The translations under genes and the position numbers were made by a program. Shown piece after piece: positions 14,617 through 23,707 of a stretch of 64,000 bases of DNA (its first letter is position 1; each line of letters starts with the position of its first letter). The notes under the pieces were generated by a model. It was not told the origin of the DNA. It did not search any database and worked only from the letters and a program-made list of their open reading frames with translations. The stretch covers positions 1 to 64,000 of the forward strand of contig NZ_JAAITA010000001.1 in the NCBI RefSeq assembly GCF_013304445.1, read 5' to 3'. The DNA is from Blautia hansenii. GTDB lineage: Bacteria; Bacillota; Clostridia; Lachnospirales; Lachnospiraceae.

Positions 14617-15654
14617 ATGAGAAAAGACATAATGATTTCAGGTATATGTGCTTTATCGCTTATTATGCTGACTCAAAATGCGTATGCGCAGACGTATGAA
14701 AAGGAATCCGAATCCGGTAAAGTTAGGTTTCAGTGTGAGTTAGAAGTTCCGGAGAATTGGAACGGAAAAGAGATTCCCAAATTTATTTTGGAAAGTGTGC
14801 ATTTTGTGGATAGTGAAAAGGCATATGCAAATTTTGTAGAAGGAAAAGAAATTCTTGACAAGCATAATACTCCTGCCAGTGATTTATATCCGGAAGAAAA
14901 CTATTATGTTTTAGCGGATGGTACAAATGTAGGGATTGGAATGGAGTTTGGAGTATCAACGGAAAAATCGGCTTATTATGCTCAAATAGGGGTGACTAAT
15001 ACGGAGAATATGGAGAAGTTTACTTCTGCGACAGAATCTATTGTAAACGATCAGGATGCTGTACAAAAAGTAAAAGAAACTCTTGAAAATGCCGGATATG
15101 CAGTAGAAAATTTAGTTTTTCAGACTTCTTCTTTGAGCGCGGATATACTTCGGGAAATTGAAAACCAATATGTTGCTGAAGGATTGCTGGAAGAGAGTAA
15201 ACGAAAGCCTGAGTGGACAAACGAGGATGATGTATGTATCGTATATGCAAGGCAGACAGTAAGTGGGATTCCTGTGTATCCTGAATTATCGGTTATGGCA
15301 CAGGCGCTTGCATATGATACGCCAGAGTCCAGTCCAGTGGTTGCTGTTTGTTCTACACGGGGGATAGAAAGCCTGCGAGTGTATGGTCTTTATAATTTCC
15401 AGGAAGATGGGGAAAATGTATCGTTAAAAGGTTTTGACGAAATCGCAGCAACGGTAGAAACAAAGTATGAAAACTTATTAGATGAAGCTACTTATACAGT
15501 GACTCGGGCAAAATTTTATGAGCGTGCATACATAAATGAAGATCAGCAATATACGGCAGAACCAATCTGGTATTTGGAAGTAAATGATAATAATTCTCAA
15601 AAATACGTCATGCTGGTTAATGCTGAAACAGGTAAAGAGATATATTTAATGTAG
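14617..15654 (+). CDS. Secreted protein of unknown function
   Basis: A 345-residue protein with a signal peptide: basic start MRKDIMIS, hydrophobic core, cleavage after AYA near residue 25. No catalytic motif recognised. The C-terminal end (PIWYLEVNDNN...VNAETGKEIY) recalls PepSY/YycH-like domains that end in a TGKE strand. A truncated paralog (11353-11940) shows that the C-terminal half recurs. Directly downstream of the ABC exporter genes and probably in the same transcript. The ribosome site is weak. Its association with an exporter and agrB suggests an extracytoplasmic function; not proven. Confidence 0.6.
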   Translation: MRKDIMISGICALSLIMLTQNAYAQTYEKESESGKVRFQCELEVPENWNGKEIPKFILESVHFVDSEKAYANFVEGKEILDKHNTPASDLYPEENYYVLADGTNVGIGMEFGVSTEKSAYYAQIGVTNTENMEKFTSATESIVNDQDAVQKVKETLENAGYAVENLVFQTSSLSADILREIENQYVAEGLLEESKRKPEWTNEDDVCIVYARQTVSGIPVYPELSVMAQALAYDTPESSPVVAVCSTRGIESLRVYGLYNFQEDGENVSLKGFDEIAATVETKYENLLDEATYTVTRAKFYERAYINEDQQYTAEPIWYLEVNDNNSQKYVMLVNAETGKEIYLM

Positions 15655-15693
15655 GGTTAATATGATTAAAGAGAGAGATTCTGTAGGAGAAAA

Positions 15694-16270
15694 TTGAAGG
15701 ATAGGTGAGTGGAGCAGGAAAATATCAAACCAAATATGTGAAAATCAGAACGAAAAGGAAATTATACAATATGGTTTAAATCAGCTTTTTTGGATACTAT
15801 TAAATTTTTTTGCAATTGTAATATCAGGTGTTTTGTGGCATGAATTTTGTTTTAGTATCTTGGTCTTTTTAGAAATATATTTTTTGCGCCCGTATGCGGG
15901 CGGTTATCATGCTGATACAGAAATAAAATGCTGTATGATTTCTGTAGGAATCGTGAATATTGCAATGCTAGTAAGAAAAATCAATGTGATTTCGTTGGAT
16001 AGTATGTTTATTATTTATTTATGCTTCATTTGTGTAATTGTTCTGTTTTCTCCTGTAGATAATCCGATACATCCATTGTCAAAAGCCGATAGTAGGTTCT
16101 ATGCAAAAAGATCGAGGCAATTAATTTTGGGGTACAGCTTCTTGCTTGCAATAAGTATAGCTCTGCGAATTATGGTTTTAAGAGATTCAATTATATACAC
16201 AGTTTTGATAGTAGGAATATCTGTATTGGCAGGAAAATGGAAGTACAGGAAGCGAGTATTCGTTTTGTGA
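15694..16270 (+). CDS. agrB: AgrB-like peptide-processing protease, 5' end needs a one-base shift
   Basis: The frame carries AgrB hallmarks: RPYAGGYHA with the catalytic His/Cys context (HEFC, C near the following segment), and SPVDNPIHPLSK, plus several membrane segments. AgrB membrane proteases cut AgrD into a cyclic signalling peptide. The homologous frame extends upstream to 15698 but contains no ATG, GTG or TTG before TTG 15833. A TTG at 15694 with AGGAG spacing fits as the start, but its frame hits TGA at 15706-15708. Skipping one T there joins it in phase with the AgrB N-terminus. Either a frameshift mutation or programmed +1 shifting. No agrD, agrC or agrA is seen nearby. Confidence 0.65.
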
Positions 16271-16282
16271 AAAATATAAATT

Positions 16283-16322
16283 AAAAACGTCCGGTAGGTT
16301 TGACCTATGAGGACGTTTTTTT
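16283..16322 (+). terminator. Terminator after agrB
   Basis: AAAAACGTCC (16283-16292) pairs with GGACGTTTTTTT (16311-16322), with inner TAGGT/ACCTA. It leaves no room for an agrD gene after agrB. Confidence 0.85.
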
Positions 16323-16441
16323 ATGTCATTTTTAAGAAATTTTCTTTCAGATCCGAACAAAACGCATTGTTCAAACGGGATAAGAGTGAAAGGGAAAAAG
16401 ACCTTTGCTCATATCTCATGGTCGGGGAGGAGGTGAACTCT

Positions 16442-16894
16442 ATGGAGCAATCTTCTTCCTATGATGAAAAAACGGTAATGCACCAGTTTGATCGAAAATG
16501 TAAATTGGCATTAAAGGGCGAAATAGTGGATTATGAAAGACATTTAGCCTATCTTAGAAAACATGAAACTTTGTTTTCAGAATTATCCGAACAAGAGATG
16601 GAGAGCCTTTCTATATTTGATGAATATGAATTGGAAAAAAGCTATTTTCGGGCAGGTGGTTATGATGTAGAGGTAAAAAATGCTCTATTGGCAGAAGCAT
16701 TAACTGCACTGACAGAGAGAAAAAGGGACATTATTCTTTTGTCATACTTTATGGAAATGAATGATGCAGATATAGCAAGAAAACTGAACCTTGTAAGAAG
16801 TACGGTACATGAGCATCGTACACGATCGCTTGAAATATTAAAGATTATGCTGGAGGAAAATGCAGGTGAAAACGGAAGAAAAAAGCGTAAATAA
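16442..16894 (+). CDS. Sigma-70-like factor of conjugative elements (Tn916 Orf7-like)
   Basis: A 150-residue protein from ATG 16442, chosen because GGAGGAGGTG lies just upstream. The C-terminal part is sigma region 4: LTERKRDIILLSYFMEMNDADIARKLNLVRSTVHEHRTRSLEIL, a helix-turn-helix for -35 contact. Such short sigma factors in Tn916-like ICEs are thought to drive element genes. The stop overlaps the next start (16860), so the two are translationally coupled, as in the orf7-orf8 pair. Confidence 0.8.
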   Translation: MEQSSSYDEKTVMHQFDRKCKLALKGEIVDYERHLAYLRKHETLFSELSEQEMESLSIFDEYELEKSYFRAGGYDVEVKNALLAEALTALTERKRDIILLSYFMEMNDADIARKLNLVRSTVHEHRTRSLEILKIMLEENAGENGRKKRK

Positions 16895-17117
16895 TAAAAA
16901 ATTGATACCGTTTTGGGTAATCGAAAGAGCATTGGAGGGTGACATTCAGGCGATAAATAAAATTCTGAAACATTATGAGGGATATATTGCAAAATTATCG
17001 GTCAGAAAAATGTATGATGAGTATGGCTGCGTTCATTATTGTGTAGATGAAACACTTCGCAGACGTCTGGAAACAAAATTGATAAAAACAATTATTGGAT
17101 TTAAAATAGTTCGCTAA
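16860..17117 (+). CDS. Helix-turn-helix ICE protein (Tn916 Orf8-like)
   Basis: An 85-residue basic protein: LIPFWVIERALEGDIQAINK, then DETLRRRLETKLIKTIIGF, the pattern of Orf8-family proteins, which accompany the Orf7-like sigma factor. The start is ATG 16860 or GTG 16866 (GGAGG at about 16851). Overlaps the sigma gene by 35 bp. Function unproven, probably regulatory. Confidence 0.75.
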   Translation: MQVKTEEKSVNNKKLIPFWVIERALEGDIQAINKILKHYEGYIAKLSVRKMYDEYGCVHYCVDETLRRRLETKLIKTIIGFKIVR

Positions 17118-17149
17118 AAAACATTTAAGAGCATCCCTTTCTGCTGGAA

Positions 17150-17480
17150 AAGTTATTTAGCGTTGTTTGTACCTTGAAAATTTAATATTTATCCTGCAGG
17201 ACGTATGAAACAGAGGAGCTGTGCAGCAAATACGCCAAGACTGTCTGCATTATAACCTTGCGACATCGTGACGCAAAGTGGAAATGCTGTAAACGAAGAA
17301 ATATTAAAATGATATTGAAGTAAAGGCACGAGCGGTAAATATTTGACTGTGATCAGGAAGTGGGACTTTTGTGGCGAAGATACTGTTTCTGATAATGATA
17401 CTTCCGGGAAAGCTGCCCGGTCTGGAAAGATGGTGAAATACCAATGAAGCCGTTACCCGATGGCTACCTGTGGGATTATC
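17150..17480 (+). ncRNA. Gene-free block, candidate structured RNA
   Basis: About 330 bp without a credible gene between the Orf8-like and SHOCT genes. Local pairings: GCG(A)CATC...GACGC around 17262-17276, CCGGG AAAGCTG CCCGG around 17405-17421, and AGCC GTTACCCGAT GGCT around 17448-17465. GC content is higher than in the flanking AT-rich genes. Composition and hairpins fit a conserved RNA or DNA site. The family is not recognised. Confidence 0.3.
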
Positions 17481-17504
17481 CATAAAATAAGTAAGGAAGG
17501 GAAA

Positions 17505-17654
17505 ATGAATAGTACAAAATTATTGAGATATAGTATGCAGTTGTCAATGTTAAAACAGCTCAAGTCATTAAAACTTATCAATGAAGCAGAATATCAGTTA
17601 ATAGAGAAAAAATTAAAAAAAGATTATGGTGTAATCTCTAATATTACCGCTTGA
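17505..17654 (+). CDS. SHOCT-domain mini-protein
   Basis: 49 residues. The C-terminal half LKQLKSLKLINEAEYQLIEKK matches the short SHOCT oligomerisation motif seen in small ICE proteins upstream of recombinases. AAGGAAGG is 4 bp before ATG 17505. Function unknown; probably co-transcribed with the recombinase 70 bp downstream. Confidence 0.65.
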   Translation: MNSTKLLRYSMQLSMLKQLKSLKLINEAEYQLIEKKLKKDYGVISNITA

Positions 17655-17723
17655 CTATTAGACTGTTGCGTTGTAAAATTATATCAACACTATGGTGGGA
17701 ACACAAAAAGAAAGGGCGGTAAA

Positions 17724-19463
17724 ATGGAAGTTGAAATTATTAAAGCAAAAGGATCTGATGAGAAGACTTCTTCTGTAAGAAAGATTGATAGACTGAGAGT
17801 TTCCGCATATTGTCGTGTGAGTACCGATGATGAAGATCAGATTAAAAGCTATAATTCGATGGTTAGATATTATACTGACTTAATAAAGAGTAATAAGCAG
17901 TGGGTTTTTGCAGGAGTTTTTGCAGATAAGGCTATCACAGGTACGAAAACTGACAAAAGAGAAGAATTTCAATTATTGATACAGGAATGTCTTGCTGGAA
18001 ATATTGATATGGTAATTGCAAAAAGTATTCCTCGATTTGCAAGAAATACGTTAGATACATTAAAATATGTAAGGTTGTTGCGTGAAAGGAATATAGCGGT
18101 ATATTTTGAGGTTGAAAAAATCAATACACTAAAAGATGGGGAATTCTTGTTGACTATTTTAAGTTCTGTTGCACAGCAGGAAGTGGAAAATACATCAGCC
18201 TATGTAAAAAAAGGTTTGAAAATGAAAATGAGGCGAGGAGAACTTGTTGGATTTCAGGGCTGTTTAGGGTATGATTATGATGTAGTAACTAAATCTCTTT
18301 CTATCAATGAAGAAGGTGCAGAAACAGTACGTTACATATTTGAAAGATATGTAGCCGGAGCTGGAAGTACTATGATTGCGAGAGAATTAAATGAACAGGG
18401 AATTTCAACTATTAAAGGAAATCCTTGGACATCTTCTAGTGTAATGGGAATTATTAACAATGAAAAATACAAAGGTGATATTTTATTAGGAAAGACTTTT
18501 ACCGTAGATCCAATATCTAAGAGAAGATTGGATAATTTGGGAGAAGAAGATCGATTTTACATAAAAAATCACCACGAACCGATTATATCAGAAGAAACAT
18601 TTGCAAGAGCCCAAGAAATACGAGAACGTCGAAACGGAGGACGCAAAAAAGGAGTAACACCTGGAAAGAGAGAAAAATTCAGTAGACAATATGCTTTTAG
18701 CTGTATGCTGGAATGTGGATTTTGTGGAGCAAGTTTATCACGACGAAGGTGGCATAGCAGTTCAAAGTATAAAAAGACTATTTGGCAATGCGTACAATCA
18801 ACAAAACATGGAAAAAGATTTTGTCCGGATAGTAAAGGAATACCGGAACAAGTTATAGAGGATGCTTTTATTGAATCCTATCGAATGTTATGCACAGACC
18901 ATAAAGATGTATTAGAAGAATTCATTAAAAGAGTTGAAAAGGCATTATCTGAAAATTCAGTTGAAGATAAAATTGAAAAGCTAAATAAAAGTATTTATAA
19001 TATTAAATATAAGAGAAAGATACTGCTGGAGAACTATTTAGAAGGCGTTGTGGCTAAAGACATTTATGAAGAAACAGACATGGGATATGAAAAGAAATTG
19101 TCTGAAATAAATGCACAACTAAGTATGCTGGAACAGCAATATGACGATGAAAGCAGTTTACAAAGAAGACTTGTGGACTTTAAGAAAGCATTGTCAAAAA
19201 ATCAAGTTTTAGAAGAATTTGACAGAGGAATATTTGAAAGTATCATCGAGAAAGTTATTGTCGGTGGTTACGATGAAAATGGAGAGAAAGATCCCTATAG
19301 AATTATTTTCATATATAAAACAGGATTCAGAAATGAAATTGGAAATGCAAAGGAACGATTCGGGAAGAAATCAAAAGCAGTAGAAACAGCGAAAGAAATG
19401 TGTTCCCATATCGTAGACGAGGTAAAGGATGTGTGTTCCTATAATAGTGACAACACACTGTGA
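17724..19463 (+). CDS. Large serine recombinase (ICE integrase/excisionase)
   Basis: A 579-residue protein. The N-terminal resolvase domain has the catalytic serine in YCRVSTDDEDQ (S33), with DKAITGTK and KSIPRFARNTLD motifs. Then comes a recombinase domain (GCLGYDYD..., NPWTSSSVMGIINNEKYKGD) and a zinc ribbon with CGFCGASL and a downstream cysteine. A coiled coil (about residues 410-480) follows. This is the TndX/TnpX type, which integrates and excises large elements at short att sites. It is the last gene of the ICE on this side, beside the junction with the chromosome. Confidence 0.9.
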   Translation: MEVEIIKAKGSDEKTSSVRKIDRLRVSAYCRVSTDDEDQIKSYNSMVRYYTDLIKSNKQWVFAGVFADKAITGTKTDKREEFQLLIQECLAGNIDMVIAKSIPRFARNTLDTLKYVRLLRERNIAVYFEVEKINTLKDGEFLLTILSSVAQQEVENTSAYVKKGLKMKMRRGELVGFQGCLGYDYDVVTKSLSINEEGAETVRYIFERYVAGAGSTMIARELNEQGISTIKGNPWTSSSVMGIINNEKYKGDILLGKTFTVDPISKRRLDNLGEEDRFYIKNHHEPIISEETFARAQEIRERRNGGRKKGVTPGKREKFSRQYAFSCMLECGFCGASLSRRRWHSSSKYKKTIWQCVQSTKHGKRFCPDSKGIPEQVIEDAFIESYRMLCTDHKDVLEEFIKRVEKALSENSVEDKIEKLNKSIYNIKYKRKILLENYLEGVVAKDIYEETDMGYEKKLSEINAQLSMLEQQYDDESSLQRRLVDFKKALSKNQVLEEFDRGIFESIIEKVIVGGYDENGEKDPYRIIFIYKTGFRNEIGNAKERFGKKSKAVETAKEMCSHIVDEVKDVCSYNSDNTL

Positions 19464-19610
19464 GACTATCTGTAAATTAGTGAGGAAATAGGTGGTTTTA
19501 CAGGCTGTCCCAGCCTGCGGAGAGGAATCTGGGTAATCACAGGCTCAATCACTTCTTTTAGCACTGCTTTTTTCTGTGACCAGATCACAAAAGTATTGGA
19601 AAAGTGTTCC
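19464..19610. other. Probable ICE-chromosome junction region (attR)
   Basis: Gene-free 147 bp between the serine recombinase and the stop of the chromosomal AraC gene. It has a CAGGCT/AGCCTG hairpin (around 19501-19517) and AGTGTTCCCTATAAGAT at 19599-19615. The latter resembles TGTGTTCCTATAATAGT inside the end of the recombinase gene. The crossover cannot be placed without the left end. Confidence 0.4.
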
Positions 19611-20513
19611 CTATAAGATAGGCATAGCCTTCGGCGTTTTCATGCTGCGGAAAGCAGAGGGAGTACAGCCCCGGTAATGTTTAAACTGCCGGATAAAGTA
19701 GCTGATATTTTCAAACCCAGTGTTTAAGGCAATTTCTGTAACCGGCAGGCTGCTCTTTAAAAGCAGGGCAGCCGCCTGGTTGATGCGGTACTCATTCAAA
19801 TAGGAAAAGGGCGTTTTGCCCACCTTTTCTTTAAAAAATTTGCAGAAATAATTTTTATTCATATGTAAGAGAAGAGAAAGCTGCTCCAGAGTGATTTTTT
19901 CCATGTAATGACCCTCTATATAGGAAAAAACAGGTTTCAGGGAGTAGCGGACAAAATCTTCCTGCTCGTAGGCAGCAGGGGATTTTGCCAGAAAAGCCTC
20001 ATAAGAAAACAGCGTTTCCAATATTTGAAGCAGGGCAATTTTTACAGATAAAGGCCCGGAGAGAGAGTCCGTGTCCCAGGAAGCAAGAGCGGCTTTCTCC
20101 ATATATTGTCCGAGAGCAGATGTGCAGGAGGCAGGAAGTTTGTCGCCCAGAGGAAACTGCAGCTTGCCGGAAAGAACGGGGGATAAAAATTCATTCTGAC
20201 AAATGTCGTATCTGGCAAAGCTTAAAAATTCCAGAGGGAACAAAAGTGCATAGTGGTGGGAAATCGGACTGTCCCCAAAAATGCCGTGTACGGTGCCGGG
20301 ATTGATAAAGTATACATGGCCGGCTTTCAACGGATGGGTATCGGTTTCTGTGTGGAGAAGCAGACTTCCTTCTGTCACATAGAGAAATTCTACTTCATCA
20401 TGCCAGTGATAGGGAGCAAAATACTGTCCGCAGGTGTCTTTTTGGGAAAAAGCCTGGAAGGGAAAATAGGGGGTGCCGTGGCGTTCCTCTTCCCGAAAGT
20501 TAATTTTATTCAT
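19611..20513 (-). CDS. AraC-family regulator with cupin sensor
   Basis: A 300-residue protein. N-terminal cupin (YFAPYHWHDEVEFLYVTEGSL, FINPGTVHGIF) and a C-terminal AraC HTH pair (LSLLLHMNKNYFCKFFKEKVGKTPFSYLNEYRI, IALNTGFENISYFIRQFKHYRG). Such proteins sense sugars or their derivatives. It is divergent from the glucosidase at 20668 and probably controls it (inference). Its 3' end abuts the ICE, so the element may have inserted just beyond this gene. Confidence 0.85.
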   Translation of the reverse strand: MNKINFREEERHGTPYFPFQAFSQKDTCGQYFAPYHWHDEVEFLYVTEGSLLLHTETDTHPLKAGHVYFINPGTVHGIFGDSPISHHYALLFPLEFLSFARYDICQNEFLSPVLSGKLQFPLGDKLPASCTSALGQYMEKAALASWDTDSLSGPLSVKIALLQILETLFSYEAFLAKSPAAYEQEDFVRYSLKPVFSYIEGHYMEKITLEQLSLLLHMNKNYFCKFFKEKVGKTPFSYLNEYRINQAAALLLKSSLPVTEIALNTGFENISYFIRQFKHYRGCTPSAFRSMKTPKAMPIL

Positions 20514-20667
20514 AATCAGTTCTGATTCTCCTTGAAAAACCCATATAATTTACAATAAAAAGTGAATATAGTACAAATATAGAATAACATATTGCAAGAA
20601 GAAGGAAAAGCCTTTTCGTATACTATAGGTAACAAATAAGAAAACGCAGAGGAAAGAGGAAATAAAC

Positions 20668-22332
20668 GTGGAAAAAGCATGGTGGAAAAAAAGTGTTATT
20701 TATCAGATTTACCCCAGAAGTTTTGCAGACAGCAACGGGGACGGAATTGGAGATATTAACGGAATTACCGCACATCTGGATTATTTAAAAGATCTGGGAG
20801 TCGATGTCATCTGGCTCTCTCCGGTATACCAGTCCCCCAATGATGACAATGGATACGATATTTCGGATTATCAGGCAATTATGCAGGAATTCGGAACCAT
20901 GGAAGACTTTGACCGTATGCTGGAGGAAATGCATAAAAGAGGCCTGAAGCTGGTAATGGATTTGGTTGTAAACCACACTTCCGATGAGCATCGCTGGTTT
21001 GTGGAAAGCCGCAAGTCAAAGGACAATCCTTACCGGGATTACTATATCTGGAAAGACCCGAAAGACGGTAAAGAACCCAACAACTGGGGAGCTTGCTTCG
21101 GCGGTTCTGCCTGGGAATACGATGAGGAAACAGAGATGTATTATCTGCACTGTTTCTCCAAAAAACAGCCGGATTTGAACTGGGAAAATGAGAAGGTGCG
21201 CAAGGAAGTTTTTGACATGATGACCTGGTGGTGCGAGAAAGGAGTGGATGGCTTCCGCATGGATGTTATCAGTATGATTTCCAAAGACCCTGCATACCCG
21301 GACGGTATTGTACATAATGGTCTGTACGGAGATAACAGCCCCTATGTGTGCAATGGTCCTCGTGTCCATGAATACCTGCAGGAAATGAATCAAAAGGTAT
21401 TGTCCAAATTTGATTTGATTACAGTCGGTGAGGCGGCAGGCGTAACCGTAGAGGAAGCGAAAAAATATGCCAACCTGGACGGCAGTGAGCTGAATATGGT
21501 TTTCCAGTTTGAGCACGTAGACGCTCCAACCGCTGAGCACGGAAAATGGACAGACAAGAGATTTGAATTGAAAAGACTGAGAAGTATTTTAAATAAATGG
21601 CAGACCCAGCTGGAAGGAAAAGCATGGAACAGCCTGTATTGGGACAACCATGACCAGCCAAGAGCCGTATCCCGTTTCGGAAACGACGGCCCCATGTACA
21701 GAGAGCTTTCCGCCAAGATGCTGGCAACCTGTCTGCACATGCTGAAAGGAACACCTTACATTTACCAGGGTGAGGAAATCGGCATGACCAATGCTTACTT
21801 TGACAAGATGGAAGATTACCGGGATATTGAAAGTATCAATACCTATAAAGAATTTACAGAAAACGGTCTGATGAATCCGGAAGAAATGATGAGTGCATTA
21901 AAAGCAGTCAGCCGTGATAATGCCAGAACTCCCATGCAGTGGAATACCAGCGCTCATGCAGGTTTTACCACAGGGGAGCCATGGATTAGGGTAAATCCAA
22001 ACTATCTGCAGATTAATGCAGAAGCAGCTGTGGAGGACAAAAACAGCATTTACTACTATTACCAGAAGCTGATAAAACTGCGTAAAAATTATGAGATTAT
22101 TATTGACGGTATTTTCGAAGGTCTTTTGGAAGAGGATGAAAATATTTATGCTTATGCCAGAAATCTGGGCAGCCAGCGTCTGGTTGTGGCATGTAACTTC
22201 AGCGGAGAGGAAGTTTCCTGTGATTTGTTCGACAGAGCAGAGGAAGGAAAAGAACTGATTTCCAATTACGAGTATCATAAGGACGGTATGTTAAAACCTT
22301 ATGAAGCCAGAGCGATTCTTTTTGAAAAATAG
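20668..22332 (+). CDS. Oligo-1,6-glucosidase / alpha-glucosidase (GH13)
   Basis: A 554-residue GH13 enzyme. Conserved regions: VMDLVVNHTSDEH, GFRMDV with nucleophile D199, VGEAAG with acid/base E255, and NHD at 327-329. The residue after the nucleophile is Val200, the state associated with alpha-1,6 specificity (isomaltose, panose), versus Thr in maltases. Cytoplasmic, no signal peptide. GTG start with AGAGGAA upstream. Single gene followed by a strong terminator; likely under the divergent AraC regulator. Confidence 0.9.
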   Translation: MEKAWWKKSVIYQIYPRSFADSNGDGIGDINGITAHLDYLKDLGVDVIWLSPVYQSPNDDNGYDISDYQAIMQEFGTMEDFDRMLEEMHKRGLKLVMDLVVNHTSDEHRWFVESRKSKDNPYRDYYIWKDPKDGKEPNNWGACFGGSAWEYDEETEMYYLHCFSKKQPDLNWENEKVRKEVFDMMTWWCEKGVDGFRMDVISMISKDPAYPDGIVHNGLYGDNSPYVCNGPRVHEYLQEMNQKVLSKFDLITVGEAAGVTVEEAKKYANLDGSELNMVFQFEHVDAPTAEHGKWTDKRFELKRLRSILNKWQTQLEGKAWNSLYWDNHDQPRAVSRFGNDGPMYRELSAKMLATCLHMLKGTPYIYQGEEIGMTNAYFDKMEDYRDIESINTYKEFTENGLMNPEEMMSALKAVSRDNARTPMQWNTSAHAGFTTGEPWIRVNPNYLQINAEAAVEDKNSIYYYYQKLIKLRKNYEIIIDGIFEGLLEEDENIYAYARNLGSQRLVVACNFSGEEVSCDLFDRAEEGKELISNYEYHKDGMLKPYEARAILFEK

Positions 22333-22355
22333 AACAATTCAACACGAACATGCAG

Positions 22356-22404
22356 AAAAAACTGCTGCCCCAAGGGAAAACACCATCTGGGCAGCAGTTT
22401 TTTT
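22356..22404 (+). terminator. Terminator after glucosidase gene
   Basis: AAAACTGCTGCCC pairs with GGGCAGCAGTTTTTTT. Confidence 0.9.
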
Positions 22405-22436
22405 GCTAAAAGTTGACAAAAAAATGCAAAATTTTA

Positions 22437-22465
22437 CATTGATATTGGTAAAAGTGTGGTATAAT
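22437..22465 (+). promoter_or_regulatory. Extended -10 promoter of glgCD
   Basis: TGGTATAAT (22457-22465) is an extended -10. The -35 at the proper distance (CATTGA, 22437-22442) is weak, which extended -10 promoters tolerate. A TTGACA further up (about 22413) is too distant. Confidence 0.6.
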
Positions 22466-22498
22466 TGAGACATCGAATACATACTAGGGGGAATTAAA

Positions 22499-23707
22499 AT
22501 GGCAAAAGAAATGATTGCAATGCTGCTGGCAGGCGGTCAGGGTTCACGTTTGTATGCACTGACAAAGAAGCTGGCAAAACCGGCAGTTCCTTTTGGCGGA
22601 AAATACAGAATTATTGACTTTCCGCTGTCCAACTGTATTAATTCAGGGATTGATACTGTAGGAATTCTGACCCAGTACCAGCCTTTGGTATTGAACGAAT
22701 ATATCGGAAACGGCCAGCCGTGGGATTTGGACCGGCTTCACGGAGGCGTTCATGTACTGCCGCCGTATCAGCAGGCGTCCGGTTCAGACTGGTATAAGGG
22801 AACCGCAAATGCGATTTACCAGAATTTATCTTTTATTGAGAGATACGACCCGCAGTACGTCATTATTTTATCCGGAGACCAGATTTGCAAACAGGATTAC
22901 AGCGACTTCCTCAGATTCCATAAAGAAAAAGGGGCTGAGTTCAGTGTGGCTGTTATGGAAGTGCCGTGGGAAGATGCCTCCCGTTTCGGTTTAATGGTTG
23001 CAGATGAAGATGACCGAATTACAGAATTCCAGGAAAAACCCAAAAATCCCAAGTCTAATCTGGCTTCTATGGGGATTTATATCTTTAATTGGGACATTTT
23101 GAGAAAATATCTGGAAGAAGACAAGGCAGATCCGGACTCCGAAAATGACTTTGGAAACAACATTATTCCCAATCTGCTTCGCGACAAAAGAAAAATGTAT
23201 GCCTATCATTTTGACGGTTACTGGAAAGATGTAGGTACCATTTCTTCACTTTGGGAAGCCAATATGGAGGTACTGGACCCGGAGCACAGCGGCATCAACT
23301 TATTTGACGATGACTGGAAAATCTACAGCCGCAACAGCGGTATGACCGGACACCGTATCAGTGCAGAGGCTGTAGTGGAAAATTCTATGATTACAGACGG
23401 CTGCCGTATCAAAGGTCATGTAAAACACTCCGTTCTGTTTGCAGGCGTGCGCGTGGAAGAGGGCGCTGTGGTAGAAGACGCCGTGGTTATGGGCGGTACG
23501 GTAATTCAAGCCGGTGCGGTTGTAAAACATTGTATTGTTGCAGAAAAAGCAGTGATAGGGGAAAAAGCAGTGGTAGGAGGCATGCCTTCAGAAAAAGAGA
23601 AGGGCGTTGCTACCGTAGGCCCCGGCATCCACATTGGAAACAATGCCAAAATCGGGCCATGTGCCATGGTCGAGCATGACGTAAAGGACGGTGAAGAACA
23701 ATGGTAA
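22499..23707 (+). CDS. glgC: Glucose-1-phosphate adenylyltransferase GlgC
   Basis: A 402-residue enzyme making ADP-glucose from ATP and glucose-1-phosphate, the first committed step of glycogen synthesis. Nucleotidyltransferase start [29 protein letters not shown], substrate loop FQEKPKNP, and a C-terminal left-handed beta helix of hexapeptide repeats (about residues 290-390). GGGGG site before ATG 22499. Overlaps glgD by 7 bp; GlgC and GlgD form a hetero-oligomer in Firmicutes. Confidence 0.95.
   Translation: MAKEMIAMLLAGGQGSRLYALTKKLAKPAVPFGGKYRIIDFPLSNCINSGIDTVGILTQYQPLVLNEYIGNGQPWDLDRLHGGVHVLPPYQQASGSDWYKGTANAIYQNLSFIERYDPQYVIILSGDQICKQDYSDFLRFHKEKGAEFSVAVMEVPWEDASRFGLMVADEDDRITEFQEKPKNPKSNLASMGIYIFNWDILRKYLEEDKADPDSENDFGNNIIPNLLRDKRKMYAYHFDGYWKDVGTISSLWEANMEVLDPEHSGINLFDDDWKIYSRNSGMTGHRISAEAVVENSMITDGCRIKGHVKHSVLFAGVRVEEGAVVEDAVVMGGTVIQAGAVVKHCIVAEKAVIGEKAVVGGMPSEKEKGVATVGPGIHIGNNAKIGPCAMVEHDVKDGEEQW

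Larger units (their letters stand above)
1..19600. mobile_element. Right part of an integrative conjugative element (ICE), truncated by the window
   Basis: Conjugative-element genes bracket this region. On the left are a replication-initiation/relaxase-like gene and an XRE regulator. On the right are a Tn916 Orf7-like sigma factor, an Orf8-like protein, a SHOCT mini-protein and a large serine recombinase. The interval between holds resistance and other cargo. Ordinary chromosomal genes begin at 19611, so the right boundary should lie in 19464-19610. The left end is outside the window, so att sites cannot be paired. That the whole stretch is one ICE, not several nested ones, is inference. Confidence 0.65.

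Noticed and set aside
17118-17504. A c-di-GMP or cobalamin riboswitch
   Set aside because: Fragments such as GACGCAAAG and GTTACCCGATGG resemble parts of known cores, but the order and flanking helices do not fit; left as unassigned.
17118-17504. A group II intron
   Set aside because: No reverse transcriptase gene and no recognisable domain V hairpin.
19570-19590. A Crp-like TGTGA-N-TCACA site
   Set aside because: Half-site spacing is 5, not 6, and it lies in the ICE junction away from any start.
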